Assembly: GCF_000621485.1 (NCBI RefSeq)
Contig: NZ_JHYF01000002.1
Span: 124,001 to 188,000, forward strand
Direction of reading: 5' to 3'
DNA: 64,000 nt
Origin: Alkaliphilus transvaalensis ATCC 700919
Lineage (GTDB): Bacteria; Bacillota; Clostridia; Peptostreptococcales; Natronincolaceae
Position 1 is the stretch's first letter. Every line of letters begins with the position of its first letter. Both the position numbers and the translations under genes were made by a program. This document shows positions 1-8,744 of the stretch, one piece after another. Under the pieces are notes generated by a model that saw nothing but the letters and a program-made list of their open reading frames with translations, ran no database searches and was not told the DNA's origin.

Positions 1-2
1 AA

Positions 3-1073
3 AAAGAGAAGGAAACAGAAAAGAATAAAAGTTTAATTAATTGGAAGGTAGTTAGTGGAATCGCTGCAGGATTAATGATTACTGCCATCTCCATGACAGC
101 TTTAGAAGATCTAAATCCAAATAAGTTGATGATGGAGCCTATGACAGATGCTGGCTATTCAAATGAAATGGCGGCAAGGGATATGGAGAACTATGGTACT
201 ACTCCTACGATAACTGGTAGGTCAGGTGAAACGACTACTCAATTTTCAGTAACTATGGGAGATAAGGCAGCTGAAAGTGTTGAGGAGCAAGAAGCGCTGG
301 AAAAAGAAGAATTTTCAGTAGCTACAGCTGAATTAGCCACAGATAACAGAAAGATAATTAATAAAGGGAGATTATCCCTCGAAACAATGGAGTTCGATGA
401 ATCTTATAAAGATACCTATTACCTTGTAGAGAAATATGGGGGGTATTTTCAAACGTCTGATACACAATATCGTCTTTTAAATAGAGAAAAACCCGAGGAA
501 TCCCTTAGAACTACCTACTTTAATATTCGTGTTCCTAGCGAAAATTTTAACGACATCTTTCAAGAATTAAAGGAAGTTGGGATTGTCATTAATGAAAATA
601 CTAATGCCCAAGATATAACAATGACCTATAGAGATGTTGAAACCGAAGTGTTAAACCTTGAAATACAAGAAGAACGTTTAAGGGAGATTTTACAAAAAGC
701 TGAAAAAATAGAAGATATTCTAAGGATAGAAAATGAGTTATCTAGGATAAGACTTCAAATTAATAGTATGCGGGGAACCTTAAAAAATTATGATCAACTG
801 GTGAGTTTGTCTACCATTGAAGTTGAATTAATAGAAGTAAAGGAAACTAGTGATTCAGCTATTAAACTACAGTCTGTGGACCAAGGTCTATTGGGTAGAG
901 GAAAAGATAATTTCATTAAATCAGTCAATCAAATTATTCGGTTTGGAGAAAGGGCATTAATTAACCTTTATGGATTAATTCCATGGGCGGTTTTAATAAC
1001 AGCTATTACTTTACCAGTGGTAAGTATAGGAAATAAAATCATTAAGAAGAGGAGGAATAATCATGAAAAGTAA
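3..1073 (+). CDS. DUF4349 membrane protein, 5' end outside window
   Basis: The reading frame is open to the left edge, so the true start lies upstream; the first internal ATG at 75 falls inside a membrane segment and is not the start. A membrane helix encoded at about 42-105 is followed by a polar extracytoplasmic linker, the DUF4349 region, a coiled coil (about 645-800, rich in E, K, R and L) and a second membrane helix at about 970-1030 with a basic tail. Family members are membrane proteins of unknown role, often with an anti-sigma-like N-terminus, and the cytoplasmic part missing here would decide that. It overlaps the next gene by 11 bases, so the two are probably co-transcribed. Confidence 0.85.
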   Translation, partial: KEKETEKNKSLINWKVVSGIAAGLMITAISMTALEDLNPNKLMMEPMTDAGYSNEMAARDMENYGTTPTITGRSGETTTQFSVTMGDKAAESVEEQEALEKEEFSVATAELATDNRKIINKGRLSLETMEFDESYKDTYYLVEKYGGYFQTSDTQYRLLNREKPEESLRTTYFNIRVPSENFNDIFQELKEVGIVINENTNAQDITMTYRDVETEVLNLEIQEERLREILQKAEKIEDILRIENELSRIRLQINSMRGTLKNYDQLVSLSTIEVELIEVKETSDSAIKLQSVDQGLLGRGKDNFIKSVNQIIRFGERALINLYGLIPWAVLITAITLPVVSIGNKIIKKRRNNHEK

Positions 1074-1806
1074 AATTTTTCAAAAGGGGATTATGCTATC
1101 AATTTTATCTTTAGCATTAGTTGGCTTCTTTATGCTGGGGGGACTCCTAACTAATACAGCAACAGCAGTAAATCCAGCTGCAGGGGAAATTTCTGTTGGA
1201 GGTACAGGAATTGTAATGGCTAAGCCAGACGTAGGGATAGTTGTTTTAGGAGTCGAAACCAGTAATAAAGATTCAAAGGTTGCTCAAGAAGAGAATACTA
1301 AACTAAGTAACCAGTTAATTGCAGCATTAACTAAAGAAAACATTAAAAAAGATGACATTAAGACTTCATCCTATAACATGTATCAAGAACGTCAGTACAA
1401 TCCTCAAGATGGTAGAACAACAGATGGTAACTTTAGAGTATCTCATTATGTTGAAGTGACAGTTAGAGATATAGATAAAGTAGGTGCAATCATCGACTTA
1501 GCAACAAAAAGTGGTGCTAATCAAGTAAATGGAGTACGCTTTACTGTTTCAGATACTAGTAAATATTATCAAGAAGCATTAAAGCTAGCAGTTAAAGATG
1601 CTGATAGTAAAGCTAAAACCCTTGCCGATACATTAGGGGTAAAGGTTGGAAAACCATCTAAAGTAACAGAAAACAGCTATAACGCACCAATAGCTTTAAG
1701 AATGGAAATGAGTTATGATATGGCTGAAAAAGCAATGGCAAATACAGAATTATCAACAGGGGAAATGGAAATAAGAGCAGATCTTCAAGTAGTATATAAC
1801 TATTAA
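1063..1806 (+). CDS. SIMPL (DUF541) domain exported protein
   Basis: A 247-residue protein with a basic N-terminus, a hydrophobic segment at residues 9-30 and a probable signal cleavage site near the Ala-rich stretch after it. The remainder is a SIMPL/DUF541 domain opening with the typical ISVGGTGIVMAKPD segment. Members are secreted or periplasmic-type proteins of uncertain function; the best known relates to IRAK signalling and bacterial homologues have been linked to oxidative stress. GGAGG at 1051-1055 lies 7 bases before the ATG, which fixes the start. The overlap with the DUF4349 gene suggests a shared envelope role. A terminator follows. Confidence 0.88.
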   Translation: MKSKIFQKGIMLSILSLALVGFFMLGGLLTNTATAVNPAAGEISVGGTGIVMAKPDVGIVVLGVETSNKDSKVAQEENTKLSNQLIAALTKENIKKDDIKTSSYNMYQERQYNPQDGRTTDGNFRVSHYVEVTVRDIDKVGAIIDLATKSGANQVNGVRFTVSDTSKYYQEALKLAVKDADSKAKTLADTLGVKVGKPSKVTENSYNAPIALRMEMSYDMAEKAMANTELSTGEMEIRADLQVVYNY

Positions 1807-1834
1807 TAAGATTTAGCTAGAATAGTTTTTCGGT

Positions 1835-1873
1835 AGAGGTAGATTACGATCTGTAATTTGCCTCTATTTTTTT
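1835..1873 (+). terminator. Rho-independent terminator after the SIMPL gene
   Basis: A 13-bp stem including two G-U pairs (AGAGGTAGATTAC with GTAATTTGCCTCT) around a short loop, followed by an unbroken T run. It closes the DUF4349-SIMPL operon. Confidence 0.85.
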
Positions 1874-2021
1874 CTAAAATATCTAATAAAGTTTATAAAA
1901 ATACCATTATCAAAATTAATAATGTTAATACTATAGTTAAAGGTGGCATCTTCTTTATTTTACTAACATGACAATACATGATAAAATATTGATAAATATT
2001 TATTTGAAGGGATTGAGAGAT

Positions 2022-4706
2022 ATGGCAAAAGATCGAATTGTGATTATCGATGGAAATAGTTTAGTAAATAGAGCCTTTTATGCCCTGCCGCCCTTTGTTA
2101 CTAAGGATGGGCAACATACAAATGCCATTTATGGCTTTTTAACAATGCTATTAAAGGTTTTGGAGGATTATAAGCCCCAATACATAGGCGTTGCCTTTGA
2201 CTTAAAGGCCCCAACCTTTAGACATAAAGAGTTTACCGATTATAAAGCTGGTAGAAAGAAAATGCCTAACGAATTAAGAGAGCAAATTGAGCCTTTAAAG
2301 GAACTTTTAGATGCTTTAAATATTTTCCGTATAGAATTAGAAGGCTATGAAGCCGACGACTTGATTGGAACCCTCAGTAAGTACTGTGAAAATAAAGAAA
2401 TGGAGTGTTTAATTGTAACTGGAGACAAAGATGCCCTTCAATTAGTTTCTCAGGATGTAAAAGTATTAATTACTAGAAAAGGAATCTCAAGTTTAGATAT
2501 TTACGACGACAAAAAACTAATGGAAGATTATGAAGTTACTCCATTGCAATTTATTGATTTAAAGGCACTAATGGGAGATAAGTCCGATAATATCCCTGGG
2601 GTACCTGGTGTCGGCGAAAAAACGGCTATTAAACTTGTTAAACAATTTGAATCAGTAGAAAATCTAATTCAAAACACCCATGAAATTGCTGCTGCTAAAC
2701 TTAGGGAAAAAGTCGAAAATCATATCCAAGATATTATCTTAAGTAAAAGGTTAGCCACAATCATTACAGATATTCCAGTAGAATTTGACATTAAGACCCT
2801 TGAGGCAGAAGAACCTAACTATGAGGACCTAATAGGTTTATTAAAGCGCTTTGAGTTTAATAGCTTAATTAGTAGATTTTCTAAGGTAGAATCAAGTAGT
2901 AATCAATTAACTACCATTGCTACAGAAAATCTTAAAGTAATTGATAGTCTAGAAGATGTTAAAATCTTAGCTGATAAAATGAAGGAAACTGGTGAAGTAG
3001 TAATAAAAACCATAGTTGGTGGTGGAGAAAATATTATCACTAACAAAATTATTGCATTAGGAATGGCAGTTACATCAGAAGATATTTATTATATAGATTT
3101 TAAAGGATTAAAGGATCAAGAGAAGGCATTAGCCTTACTTAAGGAAGTATTAGAAGATGAAAATACGAAAATTATTGGACATGATATTAAAAAGGAATTA
3201 GTACATTTTGCCCCCCATCAAATACATATTAATCATGTTGCCTTTGATACCTTTATCGGAGAATATTTAATTGATCCTGCAAAGTCCACCTATAATCTAA
3301 AGGAACTGGCAGCCATCTATTTAGGGGAAGACATAAAAGACGAAGAAGAGCTTTTAGGAAAAGGGAAGGGCCGTAAAACCTTTACAGACTTAACTGAAGA
3401 AGAACTGCAAAATTTCTTATATCAACAGGTAAAGGTAATCTATAACCTAGTACCCAAAATTAAAGAAAGATTGACCGAACTAAGCTTAGAAAAATTATAT
3501 TATGAGGTAGAGTTACCCTTAACAGAGGTTTTGGCCTCTATGGAAGTTGCAGGAATTAAAGTTGATAAGCATATGCTGGAGAAATTAGAAATACAATTTA
3601 CAGATAAAATAAATCAATTAACAACAGAAATATATGAGTTAGCTGGAGTAGAATTTAATATTAATTCCCCTAAACAACTGGGAGAAATCTTATTTGATAA
3701 ACTTGAGCTACCACCTTTAAAAAAGACAAAAACAGGCTATTCAACAAATGCAGAAGTATTAGAGAAACTTCAAGAAAAACATGAAATTATTCCTAAAATT
3801 TTAGAATATCGTACCATCGCAAAATTAAAGTCCACCTATGTAGATGGTTTATTATCTATTATTAATCCTGTAACAAAGCGGATTCATTCAAGTTTTAATC
3901 AGACAGTAACAACCACAGGCAGAATATCAAGTACCGAGCCAAATCTACAAAACATTCCTGTTAGATTAGAACTAGGTCGTCAGTTGCGAAAGGTATTTAT
4001 TTCTAAAGAAGGCCATCAGTTTATCGATGCCGATTATTCACAAATTGAATTAAGGGTACTGGCCCACATTTCAAAAGATGAAAATCTTATCGATGCCTTC
4101 GAAAAAGACCAAGATATTCATACAAGAACAGCATCAGAGATATTTGGAGTGCCAGTTGAAGAAGTTACTTCTGCCATGAGAAGCAGTGCAAAGGCTGTTA
4201 ACTTTGGAATTGTGTATGGAATTAGTGATTTTGGTTTAGGTGAGAATTTAAAAATATCTAGAGTAGAGGCAAAGAAATATATCGATAAATACCTAGAGAA
4301 ATATTCATCTGTTAGAAATTATATGGAAAATATTATAAAGGAAGGTAAGGAGAAAGGATACGTGGTAACCCTACTAAATCGTAGAAGATATTTGCCAGAA
4401 CTTCACTCTAAAAACTTTAATATCAGGTCTTTTGGAGAACGCATGGCTATGAATACGCCTATTCAAGGGAGTGCTGCTGATATTATTAAGATTGCAATGA
4501 TTAATGTTTATCGTAAATTGAAGGAAGAAGGTCTCAATGGAAGGTTAATTCTACAAGTCCACGATGAATTAATTGTTGAAACTCCCCATGAAGAGATGGA
4601 GCAGGTAACAGAAATAATCAAAGTAGGTATGGAATCAGCTATGGATTTAGCTGTCAAATTAAAGATAGATGTATCCTATGGTAGTAACTGGTACGATGCA
4701 AAATAA
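2022..4706 (+). CDS. polA: DNA polymerase I
   Basis: An 894-residue family A polymerase for lagging-strand maturation and repair. The N-terminal 5' nuclease (about 1-290) has the helix-hairpin-helix motif GDKSDNIPGVPGVGEKT near residue 190. The middle 3'-5' exonuclease-like domain lacks the metal-binding acidic residues: the exo I D-x-E is absent and the expected exo II and III aspartates are not seen, so proofreading is probably lost, as in several Gram-positive PolA enzymes. The C-terminal polymerase has motif A (DADYSQIELR, about 668), motif B (about 720) and motif C (HDE, about 846). I start at 2022, where GAAGGGA sits 9 bases upstream, rather than at the ATG at 1968. coaE follows 13 bases later. 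Confidence 0.97.
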   Translation: MAKDRIVIIDGNSLVNRAFYALPPFVTKDGQHTNAIYGFLTMLLKVLEDYKPQYIGVAFDLKAPTFRHKEFTDYKAGRKKMPNELREQIEPLKELLDALNIFRIELEGYEADDLIGTLSKYCENKEMECLIVTGDKDALQLVSQDVKVLITRKGISSLDIYDDKKLMEDYEVTPLQFIDLKALMGDKSDNIPGVPGVGEKTAIKLVKQFESVENLIQNTHEIAAAKLREKVENHIQDIILSKRLATIITDIPVEFDIKTLEAEEPNYEDLIGLLKRFEFNSLISRFSKVESSSNQLTTIATENLKVIDSLEDVKILADKMKETGEVVIKTIVGGGENIITNKIIALGMAVTSEDIYYIDFKGLKDQEKALALLKEVLEDENTKIIGHDIKKELVHFAPHQIHINHVAFDTFIGEYLIDPAKSTYNLKELAAIYLGEDIKDEEELLGKGKGRKTFTDLTEEELQNFLYQQVKVIYNLVPKIKERLTELSLEKLYYEVELPLTEVLASMEVAGIKVDKHMLEKLEIQFTDKINQLTTEIYELAGVEFNINSPKQLGEILFDKLELPPLKKTKTGYSTNAEVLEKLQEKHEIIPKILEYRTIAKLKSTYVDGLLSIINPVTKRIHSSFNQTVTTTGRISSTEPNLQNIPVRLELGRQLRKVFISKEGHQFIDADYSQIELRVLAHISKDENLIDAFEKDQDIHTRTASEIFGVPVEEVTSAMRSSAKAVNFGIVYGISDFGLGENLKISRVEAKKYIDKYLEKYSSVRNYMENIIKEGKEKGYVVTLLNRRRYLPELHSKNFNIRSFGERMAMNTPIQGSAADIIKIAMINVYRKLKEEGLNGRLILQVHDELIVETPHEEMEQVTEIIKVGMESAMDLAVKLKIDVSYGSNWYDAK

Positions 4707-4719
4707 AGGAGTTAGCAAA

Positions 4720-5316
4720 ATGAATAAGGTGATAGGACTAACAGGAGGAATTGCTAGTGGAAAGTCTACCGTTTCAAAAATACTCTCAGATCTAGGGGCG
4801 GTAATCATTGATGGTGATATCATCGCTAGAAAAATCGTTACTAAGGGATCACCAGCTTTAGACGAGATTAAAAACTTTTTTGGGGAAGATTACTTAAATA
4901 AAAGGGGCGAATTAGATCGAAAAAAGTTGGGGGGGCTTGTTTTTAAAGATAATGAGGCCTTAAAAAAGCTTAATGAAATTACCCATCCAAAAATAATTGA
5001 AGAGATAAAAAAAGAGATAATTTCCCACAAGAAAAACTGGCCAAATACTGTTATAATTGTAGATGCAGCTTTATTAATTGAAATGAAGCTTACTGAATTA
5101 GTGGATGAGGTTTGGCTGGTGGCTTTACCCTACGAGCAACAGTTAAAAAGGCTGATGGAAAGAGATCAGCTAACTTTGGCGGAAGCTGAAAAAAGAGTTA
5201 ATTCTCAAATGAGTTTAGAGGAAAAGAAGAAGTTTGCCCACCAAACAATTGATAATTCAATGGATTTAGAGCACTTAATTAAAGAAGTTAAAGTTTTGTG
5301 GAGGAATTTAGATTAA
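4720..5316 (+). CDS. coaE: Dephospho-CoA kinase
   Basis: A 198-residue P-loop kinase that phosphorylates the 3'-OH of dephospho-CoA, the last step of coenzyme A synthesis. The Walker A motif GGIASGKST is at residues 8-16 and a DGD motif near residue 30 fits the acceptor site; the length is normal for CoaE. AAAGGA ends 9 bases before the ATG at 4720, and this start removes an implausible N-terminal extension that would overlap polA. The polA-coaE order is common in Firmicutes and implies an operon. Confidence 0.95.
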   Translation: MNKVIGLTGGIASGKSTVSKILSDLGAVIIDGDIIARKIVTKGSPALDEIKNFFGEDYLNKRGELDRKKLGGLVFKDNEALKKLNEITHPKIIEEIKKEIISHKKNWPNTVIIVDAALLIEMKLTELVDEVWLVALPYEQQLKRLMERDQLTLAEAEKRVNSQMSLEEKKKFAHQTIDNSMDLEHLIKEVKVLWRNLD

Positions 5317-5333
5317 GGAAAGTTTTGTGGAGG
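5290..5333 (+). repeat. 15-bp direct repeat supplying a ribosome-binding site
   Basis: AAAGTTTTGTGGAGG occurs at 5290-5304, inside the last codons of coaE, and again at 5319-5333, where its TGGAGG serves as the ribosome-binding site of the transglycosylase gene. The copies are 29 bases apart. Confidence 0.8.
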
Positions 5334-5340
5334 GGTGTCA

Positions 5341-5964
5341 TTGATTATAGTTATAAGCAGAAAAATTCGAACCTTACTAATGATAATGTTAATTCTAGTA
5401 ATTGGTGCCTTTTTAACCTACAATGCTAAATGGATTTTAGGGATAATATACCCCTTTCATTATCGTGACTTAGTAGAGACATATGCTGAGGAATATAATG
5501 TAGATCCATATTTAGTAGCAGCTATTATGAGGAATGAAAGCAGGTTTAATCCTAATGCAATTTCAAGAAGAGAAGCGAGGGGATTAATGCAAATCGCTCC
5601 TGTAACAGGAGATTGGGCTGCAGAAAAATTAAATATAGATAATTTTACCTATGAAGCTCTTTATGAGCCAGAACTTAATATTCGAATTGGAGTATGGTAT
5701 ATTAGTATTTTAGAAAATGAATTTGATGGTAATTTGCATTTGATGGTGGCAGCCTATAATGCAGGAAATGGCAATGTTAGTAGATGGCTCGAAAACCCAG
5801 CCTATAGTAAAGATGGCAAAAATCTAGATGAAATACCTTTTCCTGAAACTAGAAACTATTTAACAAAGGTATTAAGGGATTATGAAAGATATCAAATAAT
5901 CTATGAAGACTTAGGAGTCTTGAAGCTAATTAGGCATTTAATTGATAAACCAACCTTGTTTTAG
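5341..5964 (+). CDS. Membrane-anchored lytic transglycosylase (SLT domain)
   Basis: About 207 residues: an N-terminal membrane anchor, then a soluble lytic transglycosylase (goose-lysozyme-like) domain acting on peptidoglycan outside the cell. The catalytic Glu is E66 in the motif NESRFNP, followed by RGLMQI and the AYNAGNGNV motif, all typical of the Slt70/MltC catalytic domain. I prefer the TTG at 5341, 7 bases after GGAGG, over the GTG at 5335, which abuts the ribosome-binding site. It lies directly downstream of coaE and is probably co-transcribed with it. Confidence 0.92.
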   Translation: MIIVISRKIRTLLMIMLILVIGAFLTYNAKWILGIIYPFHYRDLVETYAEEYNVDPYLVAAIMRNESRFNPNAISRREARGLMQIAPVTGDWAAEKLNIDNFTYEALYEPELNIRIGVWYISILENEFDGNLHLMVAAYNAGNGNVSRWLENPAYSKDGKNLDEIPFPETRNYLTKVLRDYERYQIIYEDLGVLKLIRHLIDKPTLF

Positions 5965-5981
5965 TAAATATTATTTTATGT

Positions 5982-6009
5982 TTTAACACCTACTAAAATA
6001 GTTTATAAT
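5982..6009 (+). promoter_or_regulatory. Possible sigma-A promoter of the peptide-binding protein gene
   Basis: TATAAT at 6004-6009 with a weak -35 (TTTAAC, 5982-5987) 16 bases upstream. The -10 is perfect and the -35 poor. Confidence 0.4.
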
Positions 6010-6067
6010 GGAAAGAAAAGAGAAGTTAAGTAAGTAGAAGTGTTGTACTGCTGTAAGAGGGGGACCA

Positions 6068-7720
6068 ATGATGAATATGTCAAAAAACATTTATATCATT
6101 CTAATATTAATAATAGCATTATCTTTCACCGCCTGTAGTGGACAGCTGCTGCCAGATGAGACCTTCCAAGAAGATGAAGAAGAGGAAATCGTCATTGAAA
6201 ACTATGACCCAGCAGAAGGTGGTAATCTTAAATTGGCTGTAACAAGGTTTAATACAGCAAATCCTTTGTTTAATAGTAATAAAAGTTTACAACAGTTTCA
6301 GCATTTAGTATTTGAGGGTTTGGTAGCCTTTAATCATGAGATGGATTTAGAACCTGCCTTAGCTGAAAATTGGACAATTTCTCCTGATGGTCAAAGTATA
6401 GATTTTGCCCTAAGAAAAGATGTTAGGTGGCATGATGGACAACCCTTTACTTCCCAAGATGTTATTTTTACCTTTCAAGCTATAAAGGGAACCCTTAAAG
6501 ATCTGAAGGGTACCTCAATTTATAGAGGAAGTCTACAACAAGTATCGGATATGAAGGCTATCGATGATGATATCGTAAGAGTAACCTTCACTAGACCTTT
6601 TAGTAATGGTCTTGAAGTGATGACCTTTCCGATATTACCAAAGCATCTATTTGAGGGGAATAAAATTATTACATTAAATAATGAAGACTTTCCCCTTGTA
6701 GGGACAGGTCCTTATCAATTAGAAGGTTATCAACGGATGAAAAAAATTCAATTGAAGAAAAATAATAATTATTGGGGTCAAAAACCTTATATCGATACCG
6801 TTGAGGTATTGATTGTACCAGATGTTGAAGCGAAATTATCATTATTTGAAAATGGTGATGTGGATGTGGCAAGACCAACCTCTATTGACTGGGGTAGGTA
6901 CGCCGATAATAGACGGGTGAATGCCTATGAATTTGTAAGTAATGATTATGAATTTATTGGCTTCAATTTCAGAAATAAGCTATTACAGAATGAAGCTGTA
7001 AGAAAGGCCTTTGCCTATGGGGTAGATCGTCATGCAATAGTCAGAAATGTATATCTGAATAATGCGACAGTAACAGATGTTCCAATAAATCCCCAATTGT
7101 GGCTATATAGTGATGAAGCAGGGGTACAATATGGTTATAGTGTTGATACAGCTAATGCTCTATTAGAAGGAGCTGGCTTTACTAAAGATTATGTAGACCT
7201 GTACAGAAAAAATGAAGCAGGTGAAACCCTTACTTTTAAATTAATTACAAATAAGGGAAATACCTTAAGGGAAAAAACTGCTTATTTTATTAAGGATGAG
7301 ATGGCAGCAATCGGCATAAAAATAGAAGTAGAATTTTTAGAATGGGAAGACTTTAACGAAGCAATTTCTAGAGGTAACTTTGATATCCTTTTAGGGGGCT
7401 GGGAGTTAGCGCCAGTACCTGATCTAACCTTTGCCTTCCATTCATCACAAATAGGTGGAACTAACTATATTGCCTATAATAATGAAGAGATGGATACTTT
7501 ATTGGAGAATGCTTCTCGGGCAAGGAATCGTCAAGAAAAGTTAGAGACCTATCAAAAACTTCAATTCCATATTGCTAATGAGTTACCCTATTTAAGCTTA
7601 TTCTTCCAAAACAATGGGATTCTAGTTAGAGATCATGTTAAAGGTGAAAAGCACCCTCATGATATTAATATTTATAAGGGAATTGAAAACTGGTATATTA
7701 ATACAAAAATAATCCAATAG
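6068..7720 (+). CDS. Oligopeptide-type ABC transporter substrate-binding lipoprotein
   Basis: A 550-residue extracellular solute-binding protein of family 5 (OppA/DppA type). The N-terminal signal ends in a lipobox SFTAC with the lipidated Cys at residue 23, followed by an acidic linker. The solute-binding fold begins near residue 55 and the conserved segment WTISPDGQSIDFALRKDVRW is typical of the family. No permease or ATPase gene adjoins it, so it is either an orphan receptor or partners with a transporter elsewhere. ATG codons at 6068, 6071 and 6077 are all possible; the GA-rich ribosome-binding site favours one of the first two. Confidence 0.93.
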   Translation: MMNMSKNIYIILILIIALSFTACSGQLLPDETFQEDEEEEIVIENYDPAEGGNLKLAVTRFNTANPLFNSNKSLQQFQHLVFEGLVAFNHEMDLEPALAENWTISPDGQSIDFALRKDVRWHDGQPFTSQDVIFTFQAIKGTLKDLKGTSIYRGSLQQVSDMKAIDDDIVRVTFTRPFSNGLEVMTFPILPKHLFEGNKIITLNNEDFPLVGTGPYQLEGYQRMKKIQLKKNNNYWGQKPYIDTVEVLIVPDVEAKLSLFENGDVDVARPTSIDWGRYADNRRVNAYEFVSNDYEFIGFNFRNKLLQNEAVRKAFAYGVDRHAIVRNVYLNNATVTDVPINPQLWLYSDEAGVQYGYSVDTANALLEGAGFTKDYVDLYRKNEAGETLTFKLITNKGNTLREKTAYFIKDEMAAIGIKIEVEFLEWEDFNEAISRGNFDILLGGWELAPVPDLTFAFHSSQIGGTNYIAYNNEEMDTLLENASRARNRQEKLETYQKLQFHIANELPYLSLFFQNNGILVRDHVKGEKHPHDINIYKGIENWYINTKIIQ

Positions 7721-7769
7721 AGGGAGTCTAATGATTGACTTCCTCTTTCAACCACCTTAAGGAAAGGAA

Positions 7770-7798
7770 TTGACTTTTATATAATAGGGTATTATAAT
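7770..7798 (+). promoter_or_regulatory. Sigma-A promoter of tRNA-Leu and the 6S RNA
   Basis: TTGACT (7770-7775), a 17-base spacer and TATAAT (7793-7798). Transcription should start near 7805, about 15 bases before the tRNA. Confidence 0.85.
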
Positions 7799-7819
7799 AT
7801 TAAAGTACCATAACAACAA

Positions 7820-7905
7820 GCGGATGTGGTGGAATGGCAGACACGCTATCTTGAGGGGGTAGTGGGCCTAGGCTCGTATGGGTTCAAGTCCCATCATCCG
7901 CACCA
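7820..7905 (+). tRNA. tRNA-Leu (anticodon GAG)
   Basis: A class II tRNA with acceptor stem GCGGATG/CATCCGC, anticodon stem CTATC/GGTAG, loop TTGAGGG giving anticodon GAG at 7853-7855, a long variable arm, the T-loop GGTTCAAGTCC and an encoded CCA at 7903-7905. It decodes CUC and CUU leucine codons. Confidence 0.97.
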
Positions 7906-7914
7906 AAATTAAAG

Positions 7915-8098
7915 ATTTCTGAAATACCCGTGAAGCTTTTATTTTGAACCTACATTATATTTACGGGAGCTTTATATTAAATATGGAGGTCGGGCCTAGA
8001 GTAAGTCCTAATGAGGCAGAGGAAGATTGAAGTATTTATGCGGGCACCCACCTATCGTTAGATAGGTGTCAAAATAGAGCAAACGGTATTTTGGATAT
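7915..8098 (+). ncRNA. ssrS: Probable 6S RNA
   Basis: An RNA of about 185 bases between the tRNA and a terminator. The ends pair over about 12 bp with one bulge (CTGAAATACCCGT at 7919 with ACGGTATTTTGG at 8083-8094), forming a closing stem. The 5' segment CTGAAATACCCGTGAAGC resembles the 5' stem of known 6S RNAs. On the 3' side a small hairpin, CACCTATCGTTAGATAGGTG, sits where 6S RNAs carry the 3'-bubble hairpin. 6S RNA mimics an open promoter and binds RNA polymerase holoenzyme. I identify it by architecture and remembered motifs, without a covariance search. Confidence 0.7.
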
Positions 8099-8110
8099 AA
8101 CAAATAACAA

Positions 8111-8135
8111 AGAGAGGGTAATCCTCTCTTTTTTT
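8111..8135 (+). terminator. Terminator of the tRNA-6S transcript
   Basis: AGAGAGG/CCTCTCT stem with a 5-base loop, followed by a T run. Confidence 0.9.
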
Positions 8136-8214
8136 ATGTTTTTGAATTGTTATGTAATATTTTATATTTTGAAAGACCAAAGGACAAGATGCCAAGGCTT
8201 AGTCATCCTATAAA

Positions 8215-8282
8215 TCTTCCGAAGGAAGACTTTGTTCATAGATGAACTAAAGGGATTTCTATCATTTAGTGTTGAGTTCATC
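8215..8282. other. Unexplained structured element between 6S RNA and the small gene
   Basis: TCTTCC-GAA-GGAAGA (8215-8229) forms one hairpin. GATGAACT (8241-8248) pairs with AGTTCATC (8275-8282), while ACTAAA (8246-8251) can instead pair with TTTAGT (8265-8270). These could be alternative folds or a terminator for the minus-strand gene. No known riboswitch consensus was recognised. Confidence 0.4.
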
Positions 8283-8305
8283 GAGGAATTAATTTTATAG
8301 GGCAA

Positions 8306-8485
8306 TTAAATCTGTAAAGTCAATAAAACTTCATCGATCATAGAATCTGTTAAGTTCAGGTTTAGTAAGTTAGCATAAGACTTTAATAATACCCGCTGAT
8401 CTCGATGAGAAATGGTTTCATTCCTTAGTTTTGTGACAAAGGTTTTAATCAGATTTAGATTAAATTGAAATGTGGTAATGCTCAT
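8306..8485 (-). CDS. Small protein of unknown function behind tandem Spo0A boxes
   Basis: A 59-residue protein beginning MSITTFQFNLNLIK and ending in LLTLQI. It is leucine-rich and predicted to be helical, with no signal peptide or membrane segment. I start at the ATG at 8485, 9 bases from a perfect GGGAGG; a longer frame exists but needs a TTG start without a ribosome-binding site. Two motifs matching Spo0A boxes lie 24-40 bases upstream of the start codon, so expression may change at sporulation entry. I do not recognise the family. It could be a small regulator, but nothing in the sequence states its target. Confidence 0.6.
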   Translation of the reverse strand: MSITTFQFNLNLIKTFVTKLRNETISHRDQRVLLKSYANLLNLNLTDSMIDEVLLTLQI

Positions 8486-8508
8486 GGATAATAACCTCCC
8501 TGTATACA

Positions 8509-8525
8509 TGTCGAATAATGACGAA
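8509..8525. promoter_or_regulatory. Tandem Spo0A boxes
   Basis: TGTCGAA (8509-8515) and TGACGAA (8519-8525) match the Spo0A-box consensus and lie one helical turn apart. They sit just upstream of the small minus-strand gene, near its expected transcription start, where Spo0A would repress. Confidence 0.55.
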
Positions 8526-8744
8526 TAATTCTTCCATTTATAAAATTCGTAGCAATTAGATAATTGGGTTCCTAAAAAATTTGGTAAATTATTCTGCAAT
8601 TTTAGGCAGGTATTTTTATAATTTGTAAATAAGATATAAAGGATATTTGTAAAATATTCAGAATATATACTACAAAGGAGCTTTTAGTACCTTCCTTTGT
8701 ATATATTTAATAAATATAAAGTACTAGGGGGTTGGCAGATAGAT

